From Tetragonia tetragonoides (lineage: Eukaryota > Streptophyta > Magnoliopsida > Caryophyllales > Aizoaceae), in contig CM076140.1 in assembly GCA_038025085.1 (NCBI GenBank), positions 39,927,501-39,991,500 of the forward strand: a stretch of DNA of 64,000 nt. Direction: 5' to 3'. The translations under genes and the position numbers were made by a program. The notes below the pieces were generated by a model, which worked only from the letters and a program-made list of their open reading frames with translations, had not been told where the DNA came from and searched no databases. Shown piece by piece: positions 1-11,022 of the stretch (position 1 is its first letter; each line of letters begins with the position of its first letter).

Positions 1-96
1 AGTTTGACGGAAGACAAAATCGATCATATTCCTTATCAAGGTCCTTCGCGTAAATGTAACATTACCCCACCCGTATGGGTTGAAATGATTAAATAG
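1..96 (+). pseudogene. 3' end of F-box/DUF295 (KIB1-4 beta-propeller) gene, copy A, truncated by window edge
   Basis: Reading frame 1 gives the last 31 residues, from SLTEDKID to the end, with TAG at 94-96. The segment is nearly the same as the C-terminus of the copy at 22519-23673, including the YQGPSRKCNITPP stretch that closes the DUF295 beta-propeller of SKIP23-like F-box proteins. In that family the N-terminal F-box joins an SCF ubiquitin ligase and the propeller presents a substrate. Only the tail is visible, so whether the upstream part is intact is unknown. I call it a pseudogene only because both other copies in the window are broken. It converges on a condensin-D3 3' fragment, as in the other two copies. 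Confidence 0.7.
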
Positions 97-691
97 GATA
101 GTGTGTAGTGCCTTAGCTTGTATTGCTCGTTGGGTTCATATTAAAGAGGAATTAGAATTTTTATTAAATGTATTTAAGTAATTGCAGTTTTAACAAGTTA
201 ACTTTATGTAAAATAAAGTTGTTAAAATAAAGTTGTTAAAAATTGTTAGTTTATCAGAACATTTTATCCAAACATCAATTCTCCTAGTAATTGACATCTA
301 AACTCCTAAGATTACTTTTACTTTCTACAATTTTCATTATAGACGCCCCAATTACTTTGAAGAATATTTATTTATCATTATTATTAGTTTTATTTACAAT
401 TCAAGCAAAAAACGATAAAGAGTTTTATTATCTTATTCTGATTTTTCGCGTTTTCTGTTTTGAGAATCAGCGTTTTTCATGTCTGAGTTTTCTGCGTCCG
501 AGTTTCCGTTTCCGTACTACATTGTCTATAACTATATCTGTATCTAAAAAAAGAGTCGCAACTATAACTCATCTGGTTACATCGAGATCTTTTTTTCTTT
601 TTCCTTTTTTTTTGTGGAGAAAAGAGAATGTGGCATTCTCCCATTAACAGTTTTGCAGCCATATCCCAATAAGCACCCTAAAGGAATAGAG

Positions 692-766
<75 letters not shown>

Positions 767-1199
767 TTATTATTATTATTATTATTATCAATATATTATG
801 ACTAATATTTTAATTTTGCGGCATAAAACTAGGCTGTGTGAGTACATAGTGAAAACTATATACACATTTTCGTGTGGCGAAGACACAGGAGTAGAATCAT
901 ATTCTTTTTGTGGCATAAAACTAGCTTGTATTCATGGATACTATCCCAATTGCGGCGGATACAAGCTTGATAATCTGTTCACTTAATTTGCCACAATTGT
1001 GACAGTTAATAAGTTGCTGTTATGGATTAGCTCATTTTGAAACTTCGGTTGACCTGATTGAGAAACTAAGCAACAAAATAAAAACAATATATTAAAAAAA
1101 CAGAGCTCAGATGTTATCGGATTTATACAAATTTACTTCATGTTGTTGTACATGTACAGCATAAACAATATATTAAGAATCGAGACGACCTTAATTTTC
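97..1199. other. Non-coding flank of module copy 1
   Basis: AT-rich DNA without a supportable gene. The part up to about 280 resembles the 3' flank of the F-box copy at 23674-23810 (the shared string tttatgtaaaataaagttgt), so it is F-box 3' UTR and flank. A trinucleotide microsatellite lies at 692-788. Short open frames here are low-complexity and I do not call them. Confidence 0.6.
692..788. repeat. (ATA)n / (ATT)n microsatellite
   Basis: About 24 uninterrupted ATA repeats (692-763) run directly into about 8 ATT repeats, making an inverted-symmetric AT-rich block that could form a hairpin. Confidence 0.95.
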
Positions 1200-1640
1200 T
1201 TCATCGGAATCAAATGTTTGCCACCTTCTTAGAGATTCTATTACATCTGCAGCTTTATCGGAATCCCTGAGTAGGTATATCCCTGAGTAGCCTGAGCTGC
1301 ATTTGGAGTATGATAACCATCCGGTCTTTGCATCGTTGCAATGGCCTCTGCAGCTGTTGATTTGGCCTTGACGGTTTCATATTTCTGCATGTCATAGATA
1401 AGCTCTTTCTGTAACTGTTTATCAGCTACCAGCACGTCCTCGATCTCATTCTTGTAGTCCTCGAGATGCACATGAAGAGTTGAAGGCACTCCATGAGGGA
1501 GCCAATGAGAGGGCTGTTTTTGCTCTACTCTAACAAGCACTTTTACTCTATGACTATGGGAATGGTGTTCTGGGTAAGACCCTTCTTGACTGCTTGAGTT
1601 ATTATTGCTCTTCTTCTTGCAGCTGCTGTAGATCCATCTC
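1200..1640 (-). pseudogene. CAP-D3: Condensin-II subunit D3 C-terminal exon, copy 1 (decayed)
   Basis: The minus strand encodes a condensin-2 complex subunit D3 C-terminal segment: the recognisable EDYKNEIEDVLVADKQLQKEL helix, then MQKYETVKAKSTAAEAIATM. CAP-D3 is the HEAT-repeat subunit of condensin II in the nucleus, needed for chromosome compaction and chromatin organisation. Compared with the longer copy at 3269-3889, this copy lacks about 60 residues after QATQGYT and resumes out of frame near the FDSDE end at about 1205. It also carries stops in the upstream part, before KNEIED. Copies 2 and 3 cover the same segment. The family assignment is from memory of plant CAP-D3 proteins. Confidence 0.65.
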
Positions 1641-2252
1641 CCCTTTATTCATCCATGTCAGCAGAATCTGGTTTGATGGAAGCCTCATCTCTTTGCAGGT
1701 GAGAACTCGAAATGCATCCTGCAACAATAACACGCAATGAGTCCAGCTACAAGAACAACATCGTACATTGATTTTCAATCACAAGACTCTAGACTGATTC
1801 CCAACCACAAAAGTCATTTCAGAACCACAACACAATCTTCTTAAACATTAAGGATGCCTAACTGAACTGGTGAACTGATGGGTGATTCAAAACATCGCCT
1901 GTCAATAACATTTGAAAGACTGAATGAATGATACTATTTGATTGCATGATGTTTAACGAATAAACTTGGTCATATCGAATTGAAGCATTTTGATCATATC
2001 ATGACAAGTTAAATTAGCCAAACTTCAATATTTTTACCATCTTGATAACCTGTTGTTTAATGCAAAAGGAATAGAGCCAATGAGCCTAAAAATTATATAT
2101 ACATTTCAAGATTTAAAGCTTTGTAGTGACATTATCGGAAGTGCATCTTTAACATGACTTGAGTTGTGCTATCAGTGTCACCTGAGGAGACCCTACGACG
2201 AATTTCATAATAATCCTACTGACAGAATATATCTCTAAATTAGGATTTATGC

Positions 2253-2462
2253 CTATATGCAGAAGCAAGACAGAGAACTGCTTACCTGTATTACAGACTG
2301 CCCAGCAACATCATCTATGCTGACGACACGGTCTGATGTAGCAGCAAAGATTTCAGCACAAATTTTGCAAATGTTTGCCAAAAGGTAGACATATATTTGC
2401 TTCTGGACCTTGACTTCTCTCATTCCTTCTGATAACATATAACGGGAGAATTGTGTCGCCAA
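2253..2462 (-). pseudogene. Probable condensin-D3 internal exon, copy 1
   Basis: The minus strand reads as a helix-rich peptide with LANICKICAEIFAATSDRV followed by SIDDVAGQSVIQ. A diverged copy lies at 20900-21110 on the same strand. It is upstream, in the minus direction, of the D3 C-terminal exon at 1200-1640, which is the order expected for neighbouring exons of one gene. A splice-donor-like GTAAGCAG (minus strand) follows VIQ at about 2287. The assignment to CAP-D3 is by position and general resemblance only. Confidence 0.4.
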
Positions 2463-2499
2463 ATGTGTATATACCTAAAAGAGAAAAATAACTAAATGG

Positions 2500-3120
2500 A
2501 TCTTTTCAGCTTCTGCATCATTTCAGGAACATCTCCTTGGACAATCTGCATCTGTAACCACTCAAAACATGACACCAGCACATCTCTGACCCATTCACAG
2601 CAGAAGAATAGGTGCGAGTCTGTTTCATTCAATCCTTGTAGATTCCCACTGTAGATTCCCAAGTTGCATTCCCATCTTTGTCAATCTATCAGCTGTCAGT
2701 AGTCTCCTCCTTACAGTCAACCACATTATGAAACATGAATAGGACCTCAAACAATATCCGCATTTCTCCAGACAATCTGCTCTCACAGAAGAGCATTGTA
2801 GCAACTTTTTATACTATAAATTCCATTCTTATTGAGTTTATAAATTCCATTCTTATTGAGTTTATCCGCATTTCTTGTTGTCAACATTAAAACAACACTG
2901 TAATTCAACCATCAGTTTATGAAGCCTCCTTCAGTACCAGCTAGTATCCAGAGCAGGTTCATAATCCCACAACTTTTTCCCCCTCATATACACTTCATTG
3001 ACCCATTTAACCCATAGCGTCTTTCTTTGCAGCAAGATTCCAAATATGCTTTCTCACCGCAGCTTTATTCAACAGTCCACTATTTCTGATATGAAGACCC
3101 CCATTTTTCCTGTATAAAAA
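2500..3120 (-). mobile_element. LINE 3' fragment (ORF2 C-terminal region)
   Basis: The minus strand resembles the C-terminal part of plant L1-type ORF2: NKAAVRKHIWNLAAKKD, the segment just before the zinc-binding reverse-transcriptase tail, then EMMQKLKRS near 2510. It has many stops. The same LINE fragment, internally deleted but reaching further 3', lies at 25129-25690 on the plus strand at the corresponding end of the inverted-repeat arm. It is a different insertion from the longer LINE at 4824-9954. Confidence 0.6.
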
Positions 3121-3179
3121 GATTGTGTTGTGCTTCTGAGATGGAAAATCAATGTACAATCTTGTTATTTTGGTGGGAC

Positions 3180-3889
3180 TCAAAGCTTGTTATTGCTGCA
3201 GGATGCATTTCGAATTCTCACCTGCAAAGAGATGAGGCTCTCGTTAAGCATCACCAGATTCTGCTGATATGGATGAAGAAGGGGGAGATGGTGCAGGATC
3301 TACAGCAGCTGCAAGAGGAAGAGAAATAACTCAAGCAGTCAATAAGGGTCTTATCCAGAACACCATTCCCATATGCATAGAGTTAAAGCGTTTGTTAGAG
3401 AGCAAAAACAGCCCTCTCATTGGCTCCCTCATGGACTGTCTTCGTGTGCTTCTCATGGACTACAAGAACGAGATCGAGGACATGCTGGAAGCAGATAAAC
3501 AGGTACAGAAAGTGCTTATCTCGTACATGCAGAAAAATGAAACCGTCAAGGCCAAATCAACAGCTACAGAGGCCATTGCAACGATGCAAAGACCGGATGG
3601 TTATCATAATCCAAATGCAGCTCAGGCTACAACTGAGAAGAGTAAATTGTCAAAGTTGCAGAGTAATTCAAAGGTGGCTTCAGCAATGGCAGATGTAGCA
3701 GCAACAGCTGTTGCTACGTCTATACTAAAGGAAGTAAACCGAGGAGCATTAACACCGCCATTGAGTTCGCTTAATATACCTAGACTGAAATTTACACAGG
3801 GAGGTGGTCTATCTAAGGCAGATAAAGCTGCAGATGGATTAGAATCATTAAGAAGGCGGAAAACATTTGATTCCGATGAGAACCTCTGA
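3180..3889 (+). pseudogene. CAP-D3: Condensin-II subunit D3 C-terminal exon, copy 2
   Basis: The open frame at 3269-3889 (206 residues) covers the D3 C-terminus: ITQAVNKGLIQNTIPI, LKRLLESKNSPLIGSLMDCL, the DYKNEIEDMLEADKQ helix, AKSTATEAIATMQRPDG, and a basic, serine-rich tail ending FDSDENL. The ATG at 3269 lies inside what should be an exon continuing upstream, so this is a gene fragment, not a complete gene. The part upstream of 3269 reads in a shifted frame. Condensin D3 proteins are well over 1000 residues long, so at most one-sixth is present. It is convergent with the disrupted F-box gene ending at 4776. Confidence 0.65.
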
Positions 3890-4775
3890 TTTCAATGAGT
3901 TGAATGGAAATCAGGGAAGCAAAACTCCAGCAATGCAAATAAAGAAAAACAAAAATTTACAACACAGAAGAAGCATATAAATTGCAACTACCAAATGTAA
4001 GCCATTGTCAAGAAGTTCAAAAGCATGGTGTTTAGGAAATCTGCACTTTAAAGGTGTACCGACTTTGATAACATTATCTACACTTCTTGCACCTTTCTTG
4101 TCCGTCATAGTAAACTAAGCTTGAGCATACCCTAAACACCTATAATGATAAAACTATAGAAGTGCTTAACAGTAGGCAAATAAAGCAAATCCGTATTCAC
4201 GAAAACAGATATATTGATCCAGATCAGATCACAGGACGTCTCACGTACAGCAAACAACCATGACCGAAAAATGACACGGAACTATAGTAGTGTTCAGAAA
4301 ATCAAGTTAGGATGATCATTTATGGCTTTAAACAAAACGTACTTTAGAGGCCAAAAATGGCACATCTGGTTCAGTGCTGAAGTAAAAGAACACACAACCT
4401 TGCATAGAAAACAAAAAGGAACATGAAAATATAATGTTTTATACAGATATAAAATAAGGTTGGATTTAGATATAGATAGATTTGAATCAGTAGAAAATGT
4501 TATGATAAACTAACAACTTTATTTTACATAAAAGAAAGTTGACATATGAAACAACAATCCTTGTGTGAGACCAACTGAAGAAAAAAAATTAGGATCACTA
4601 TTAAGAAATATACAGGTCACTGATTAATAGTGACCCGACTTCACTAAAAATTGAAAGGAAATCGTCGTTTCACAAAAAGTTATAATAATACAGTCTCAAA
4701 CAAGTTTTTGTGGTTATCAAAACTAAAATGAATAACAAAATTTTAACCCAAATACAAGCTAAGGCACTATTCAAT
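3890..4775. other. Intergenic DNA between convergent D3 and F-box fragments (copy 2)
   Basis: No coding signal. The stretch is the inverted counterpart of 23674-24440, sharing for example the reverse complement of ggtatgctcaagtttagttt, and carries the 3' flanks of both pseudogenes. Confidence 0.6.
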
Positions 4776-4807
4776 TTATTCAACCCATAAGGGTGGGCTA
4801 ATGTTAC

Positions 4808-4825
4808 ATTTACGCGAAGGACCTT
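4808..4825. repeat. Target-site duplication of the LINE, left copy
   Basis: The 18-base string atttacgcgaaggacctt borders the poly-T tract here and is repeated exactly at 9955-9972. The last two T bases are shared with the poly-T, so the true length is 16-18 bp. This length is typical of target-primed reverse transcription. Confidence 0.93.
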
Positions 4826-5013
4826 TTTTTTTTTTTTTTTTTTTTTCTGGAAAGGTAAAAAGATTTTCATTACTTCCAAATAAGGATATTCAATGAGTAC
4901 AACCAGCTAACTGCGCTCCAAAATACACGTAAAACAAAGCAATCTACTCCTAGAGTAAACTAGCTAAGGGAAACTTCACACAAAACGCTAATAAGCTGTA
5001 AAAACACATAAAC

Positions 5014-8000
5014 TCAAGGCAAATAATTCAACTGCTGGCAAAAATAATCTTGTGTCTTCTTGTTCCTAGCAGCTGCACTTCTGGCATGGATAGCATGGAC
5101 AATATGTTTAGCAATATCTGTCACATCACCTCTCTGCCCCTGGAAAATCCTGGAGTTCCTTTCCCTCCATATATACTACACAACAGCTGAGCAGATAGCT
5201 GCATGTGCAAGAGCCTGAGGCTGTCTTCCTCTAGCAATGGAACTAGCTTGTTGCATAAAACTCTCCCATGTAGTGGCAGTGAGAGGGACATGCAGCCAAC
5301 TCATCAACTTCTGCCACAGCTGGGTAGTAAACTCACAGTCAAAGAATATATGAGATAAGGTTTCCTCAGATTTCTTACACAAACTGCAGATGCTTGGCCC
5401 CTGTATGCCAATCTTGTGCAGATTCTTCCAAGTAGGAAGTCTATCAAGCACACATAGCCAGAGGATAAATCTCCATTTGGGAACAGCTAAAGAACACCAA
5501 ACCAGTTTGGACCATCTTTTCTTCTCTGCAGCAGGCAGCAGGGATTTGTAAACTTTTCCCACTTTGTATTTGATAGGTTCCTGGTTCAAAACACTAGCAA
5601 CCATCTCATTTCTCAAATCAAACAGCTTCTGGATAACCCAGGAAGCTTGTGTAGGTTTAGGAGCAGACCAAAAGGAACCTTGTTTCATATAATAAGCATG
5701 TATCCATTTAACCCACAGTTTCTCTTGATGATGTTGAACATCCCAAATCAGCTTCCCAAGAGCTGCCTTCTTCCATAAGGCAAGGTCAAAGATACCAGCC
5801 CACCCTGATTTGCAGGTTTGCAAAGGGAAGACCATGCAACCAGGGCCCTGCTGCTAGGGTCTGAGGATCCTGTCCACAAGAACCTCCTACAAAGCTGCTC
5901 GACTTGATGTATTACAGACAAAGGGAGATTGAAAAACTGTGTCCAATAATTGTTCATTGCAAATCAAACAGATTTGAGCAATTGCAGCCTTCCTGCATAT
6001 GAGAGGAACTTGGTTGTCCATGCTTGAATTCTGCTGGTAATTCTCTAAATTAGGGGATCATAATAACTGATATGCAATCTCTTTGAGGTGAGAGGGATGC
6101 CAAGATATCTGAAAGGAAGCTCCCCTGCTTGCATTCCCAAACAGTTAATAATATCCCTTTGCTCACTCTCACTGACTCCTCCAAAATATATCTCTGATTT
6201 TTGATTATTTGCACAAAGTCCAGCACATTCAGAGAACTTCTGAAATTGAAGGAAGAGCTGCTGCACAGATTCAGTATCTCCTCTGGAAAATAAAAGCAGA
6301 TCATCTGCAAAGATGCTGTGAACAAGCTCAAACTTCTTGCACCTTGGATGGTACTTGAACCCTGGTTGCTTTTCAGCTCCTTAAGACATCTAGACAAGTA
6401 ATCCATGGCAATCACAAAAAGATAAGGAGAGATAGGATCACCCTGTCTCAATCCTCTCTTAGCATCAAAAGGTTGTGTTGGTAGTCCACTGATAAGGAGA
6501 GAATAACTAACAGAGCAAATCCACATTTTCACCCAATTTACAAATTTCACAGGAAACTGCAACCCAAGAAGCACTTGTTCCAGGAAACACCACTCAAGCG
6601 AATCATAAGCTTTCCTCAAATCTACTTTCAAAATGCATCTTGGTGAAATTCCCTTCCTCCCATAGAATTTAATTAATTCATGAGCTAGCACAATATTATC
6701 AGCAATGAAACGATTTTTAATAAATGCAGATTGTTCCTAACTAATAATGCAGTCCAATACACTACTCAATCTGTTGGCCAGGGATTTTGATAATATTTTA
6801 TACAAAATATTGCAACATGCAATAGGTCGAAAGTCACTCACCAGCATTGGATTTTCCTTCTTTGGGACTAAGGTGACAGAAGTGCAGTTAAGAGCTTTAA
6901 GCATCTTCCCAAAGTGGAAAGTGCTTTGGATAGCATGAGTAATTTCTTGTCCCACTGTATCCCATGAGGCCTTGTAAAACGCAGCTGTATAACCATCTGG
7001 TCCTGGTGCTTTGTCACCATCCATTTCCCAGAGTGCTTTTTTAATCTCCTCAGCAGTGAATGGCTCACAAAGACTAATCTGCTGTGCTGCAGATAATACA
7101 CTGCCATTAGCTATCACTTGAGGATCAATGGCTGGAAGCTACTCAACAGCTGTCCCCATGAGTCCTTGAAAAAAGGAAATAAACTCCTCCTGAATTCTCT
7201 GTGGCTCAGTAATACGTGCCCCTATAGCATTATGAATAGAGATGATCCTATTTGTGGCTCTTCTAGCTTTGACACAGGCATGGAAGTAGCTAGTGTTAGA
7301 ATCACCTGTCTGCAACCAGGTAATTCTTGATTTTTGTCTAAGGAAACTCTCCTCCAGCTGCAACAGATTCTCATACTTTCCCGCAGCATCTTTCTCTTTA
7401 TTAATCAAATCAGTGTTCAACAAATCATGTCTCAGTTCAGATTGAATCTGCTCAAGCTCAGTTCTTGCAATAATAACTTTCTGACTCATATTAGAGCAAT
7501 ACAGGTAAGATTTCTTCAATAAATATTTCAAATTCTTGTGCTTCTGAATGACCTTGAACATAGAAGACCCTGATCCCTCAAAATACCAACCCTGTTTAAC
7601 AATAGATCCAAAAGACTGATGTTTGATCCATGCATTAAAAAATCTAAAGGGCTTTTTTCCACAACTATCATCATGTTTAAAGTGCACAATACCAGGAGAA
7701 TGATCAGATATAGAAGGAACCATAAACTCAACCTCCACAGCAGGGTATTAAGCAAACCAGACACCATTACCAAGAACTCTATCTATTCTACTATACACCC
7801 TGTCAGCAGCATTTTGTTTATTGCACCAAGTAAAATCAGACCCTGTGCTCCTAATATCTTCCAATCCCAGAGAGGAGTAAAGCAATTGAAGCTCATTATT
7901 CCCAGAGAACCTATTCCTAGTTTGTAGTCTCTCAGACATGTGTAGAGTAGAGTTGAAGTCTCCTCCCAGTATCCAGGGCTCAGCAATAGAATTACCATGA

Positions 8001-8371
8001 CTAATAATTTCCCGCCAACAACTCTCTCTTGCAATAACACAATTTCTAGCATAAATAGCAGTAACATAAAATTTCTCACCAGTCATAAGCTCAAGTTTAC
8101 AATGAATAAACTGATCAGTGACTTTTTCAGCAGCAACACTAAGAACATTAGGGTCCCAAGCAAGTAAGATTTTACCATTAGTAGCTTGAAAATTACTACT
8201 ATAGGACCAGGCATGCATCAAATGGGCAGTAACTTTACTAAGCTTAGAAAGTTTCACTCTGATTTCAACTAAAGAAGCAAAGGAAGTTTTATGCTTAAGA
8301 AGAAATTTCTTCACCTCTCTCTGCTTCTGGGGCTTATTAATGCCCCTCACATTCCAGAATATGAGATTCAT
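5014..8371 (-). pseudogene. LINE ORF2: endonuclease - reverse transcriptase - zinc-binding tail, degenerate
   Basis: The start MNLIFWNVRGINK at 8371 is the usual start of plant LINE ORF2. In order: an APE-type endonuclease (8371-about 7700, with NVRG, the LVEIRV motif, GGDFNS, and SDHSP after a stop); reverse transcriptase (about 7080-6050, with GDKAPGPDG, FIKNRFIADN-like, LKVDLRKAYDS, RGLRQGDPISPYLF, and an FADDLLLF-type active site in a shifted frame near 6300); and a zf-RVT tail (SICSLCKKSEETLSHIFFDC, about 5400-5330) ending near 5014. In-frame stops lie at 7750-7748, 7141-7139, 6739-6737, 6047-6045 and 5178-5176. Frame changes occur near 6340 and 5830. This enzyme nicks target DNA and copies the LINE RNA in place; this copy is dead. 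Confidence 0.9.
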
Positions 8372-9843
8372 GGGGAATGAATAGGGTAAGGAGGTCTGCC
8401 CTCCCCTTCCTTGCTTCTTCCACATGACAGGTTCACCACAGGGTTGCTGCCAAAAGCAATGGCAGGTGCCTGCAAAACAATAGAAATTCCTTGGCCTATA
8501 CTAGGCTCAGGAGCAGGGACTTCAGGGTCATGATCTTGCAATATTGCAAAGGAGTTCCCATTCAGAACTGAAGCCTGGGCCTTCTCTAAGCTCTCCCATC
8601 TCTGCTCCTCCACAGAGTTTGAGCAATCCCTTTGCTGGAAATAAAGAGCTTCTTCTACCTCATCTGGAGATAGATTGGCAGTAGAACTCATATTAGGGTC
8701 AGATGGGTTAACAACACCATTCGGCTCACTTGGTGGTTGCCTAGGTCTCCATGTTGTTGCATTTCTCCTTCTTCTAGCTCTTCTATTCTGAGCAGGGGGA
8801 TGTCCTTGGGCACCAGCAGGGTTATTGCTAGTAGATGTAGAATTTAGCCCACATTTCTCAGACATGTGGCCAAATTTCCTACAAGACTGACAAAAAGCAA
8901 GCTTCCATTCAAATTGCACTGCTTGCTTGACCATAGTACCATCATCTGCCTGGAACCAGACCTCCTTAGGAAAAGGGACTGTGATATCCACATTAATGAG
9001 TAGGCGAGCAAAAGAAATCCTCTCCTGTTCAGCAGTGACTCTATCAACATGAAGTGGCCTACCCACACAGCTGCCTAATCTACTCAAGGAGTCGAGTGAC
9101 CAACATTGCAAAGGCAAATTGGGGAACTGAACCCACAAAGGGACTTTACGATATGTTGAAGGATCCATCTTAAAGTCACTGGTCCATTCAAGCAACATGA
9201 AAGGTTTGGAATTAAAAGCATACGGCCCTCTAGCAAGCACATCATTCATATCACTCTTTGGAGCAAACTTGAAAATAAAATACCCTTCCTCATGTAGATA
9301 ACATTTAGGATTTGACACAAAATTCCAGTGAGAATTCACATAATTTTCCATTTGACTGAAATACGGTTCATCACCCAAAACAAAGCCAATAAGAGATGTT
9401 GCCCATTTCTTATTTTCCTTTTCAATTTCAGATTTCAGCAACTTAGCAACAAGTTTACCATCCTTAATCACAGGGGGAATATACTTGAGTTTTGTTGCTT
9501 CAGTAGCTATACGATTGGAGGCAATAAACGCATAATTCTCAGTTTCAGGCATCGAATTTACCTCATTCGCGCCTAAAATTGATGGAACAGTAGCAGAAAA
9601 AGGAGTGGGGATCATTGAGAAATTCTCTTGGGGAGATGGAGCCGGAGGTGCAACCGGGGTAGCTACCTCCGATACTGGTGAATCACCCCCTTGCAGAGGA
9701 GTAGGGACCATCAAGAGTCGTCGTACAGCTCGAGGCCCAGAAACTGGCGCCTCCTAAAACCCTGGCAAACCCTTCGAGAACGAGATGAGAGCCCCAAAAT
9801 CACGAAGTGGCACCGATTGTCTCTTACCGGAGTTCTTCCCCAT
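8368..9843 (-). pseudogene. LINE ORF1: DUF4283 and zinc-knuckle RNA-binding protein, one nonsense codon
   Basis: The natural start looks to be ATG at 9843 (MGKNSGKRQS), in frame with the main body but interrupted by TAG at 9756-9754 after 29 codons. The next ATG, at 9711, opens 447 residues. The DUF4283 domain spans roughly residues 90-250 of that frame (SLIGFVLGDEPYF, GYFIFKFAP, PLWVQFPNLPLQ, CVGRPLHVD). It is followed by a CCHC knuckle, CQSCRKFGHMSEKC. In plant LINEs ORF1 coats the RNA and escorts it to the nucleus. The stop codon TGA overlaps the ORF2 start. Confidence 0.88.
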
Positions 9844-9954
9844 CAATGGCGAAGTCGGTGTATGTTAGCAAGTTCAGCTTAACCTACGCCTGCAGAGCAT
9901 TTTGTAGAGAGAGAAACTTTTTTTTACCGGTCGTGCTCCTACTTGCATAAAGCT

Positions 9955-9972
9955 ATTTACGCGAAGGACCTT
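9955..9972. repeat. Target-site duplication of the LINE, right copy
   Basis: An exact copy of 4808-4825 at the 5' end of the LINE. Reading across the two duplications rejoins the F-box gene. Confidence 0.93.
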
Positions 9973-11022
9973 GATAAGGAAGAGGATCGACTTTCTCTTC
10001 CACCAAACTGTAGACACCCATGTCACTCCCGCCGAAGTCGATCTCATTGGAATAATACATATAATCATCCGTAAAATAAATGCAATTGGCTTCACAACCA
10101 CGTTTAGATGCAACAAGAGAAAATATACCCACGAAAATAGCTTTATTCCCTAAGCCCGCAATACTCGAAACCTCCGTGACTTATGCCCAACAAGTTCATC
10201 TACCTGTACATCATTTCCAATCACCAGCAATGTCGATCCTCCTCCTCGTACCCGTTCTAGAAGATAATAGGAGCGCTCAAAACCATTGTGAGGTACAATG
10301 GCTCTTAAATTTAAGTCGGCCACTATCCTTGGTGGGTGCTTACTGCTCCCTAGCGCAACAACTTGTTGTAAATCATTGATGGCATAAAATTCTTCTCGGA
10401 AAAAATAAATGTCCTCGATCCAACTAAATTGTAAGGTAGGCTTTATCCACTTTTCTTGCCCACGTCTCCAAAAGGCAACCCGACGATTGCATTCAAAGAT
10501 CATCGCAACAGCTAAATCATCATTACAAAATGGGGTTTTTGACAGGATAAGTTTGAAGAAAAACTGTGAGGGCATCCAATCTTCCCATTCACCATAAGCA
10601 AATTCAATTTCATCAACCGGCAAACTAGGGAGCTTAATCACGTTCGTTGAAAAGGGGTTGAAAAGAGTAATCTTACGGCTCTGGGTCACCGAGATAATCC
10701 AGCCTCGCGAGGAGAAGTACTTTCGGATTTGGTCCTCGTTGTGGTCGTAATTGTGGCTCCCACTCTTAACGAGTGTAGGAGGGAGATCAATTTTGCACAC
10801 CATAGAGTTGGCATGGCTGTAATATCTGCGGTATAGACTTTCGGGTTTATCAGTGAGCATGAGCCAAGGAAATCGGTGAGTTTTGTAAGAAATGCTTGTT
10901 TCCTTTGCTGCTAATCTCCACCCGGAACATACCTGCCTAAAGTTTTCACAATCTTCATGGAATTCCAAATGTCCAACAATCTCTTGTGCAAGATCTCTTG
11001 GAATTTCACCCTAGTTCGCCAT

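Larger units (their letters stand above)
4824..9954 (-). mobile_element. Full-length but defective L1-type LINE
   Basis: The element lies on the minus strand. Its 5' end is at 9954, ORF1 at 9843-8368, ORF2 at 8371-5014, then a short 3' UTR and a 23-base A tail, seen as poly-T at 4824-4846. An exact 16-18 bp target duplication (4808-4825 and 9955-9972) shows that it inserted into the last exon of the F-box gene. ORF1 and ORF2 overlap by ATGA, as in many plant LINEs. Both ORFs are damaged, so the copy is not autonomous. An intact A tail and exact target duplication suggest moderate age. Confidence 0.93.
4776..11022 (-). pseudogene. F-box/DUF295 (SKIP23-like) gene copy B, split by a LINE
   Basis: The minus-strand gene starts at ATG 11022-11020 and ends with TAA at 4778-4776, with a 5.1-kb LINE between. 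Visible parts: an F-box-like N-terminus (EIPRDLAQEIVGHLEF, VCSGWRLAAKETS) and DUF295 propeller segments (FSSRGWIISVTQSRKITLFNP, AVAMIFECNRRVAFWRRGQ, RPPRIVADLNLRA-like). There are three independent lesions. Codon 4 is TAG (11013-11011) where copy C has TGG. About 37 bases are missing near 10150, which shifts the frame after KSRRFRV. The LINE is inserted in the codons for the GPSRKC stretch near the C-terminus. It cannot make a full protein. In life, family members act as SCF ubiquitin-ligase adaptors. Confidence 0.85.

Noticed and set aside
614..805. Plus-strand frame of poly-isoleucine
   Set aside because: Translation of the ATA microsatellite.
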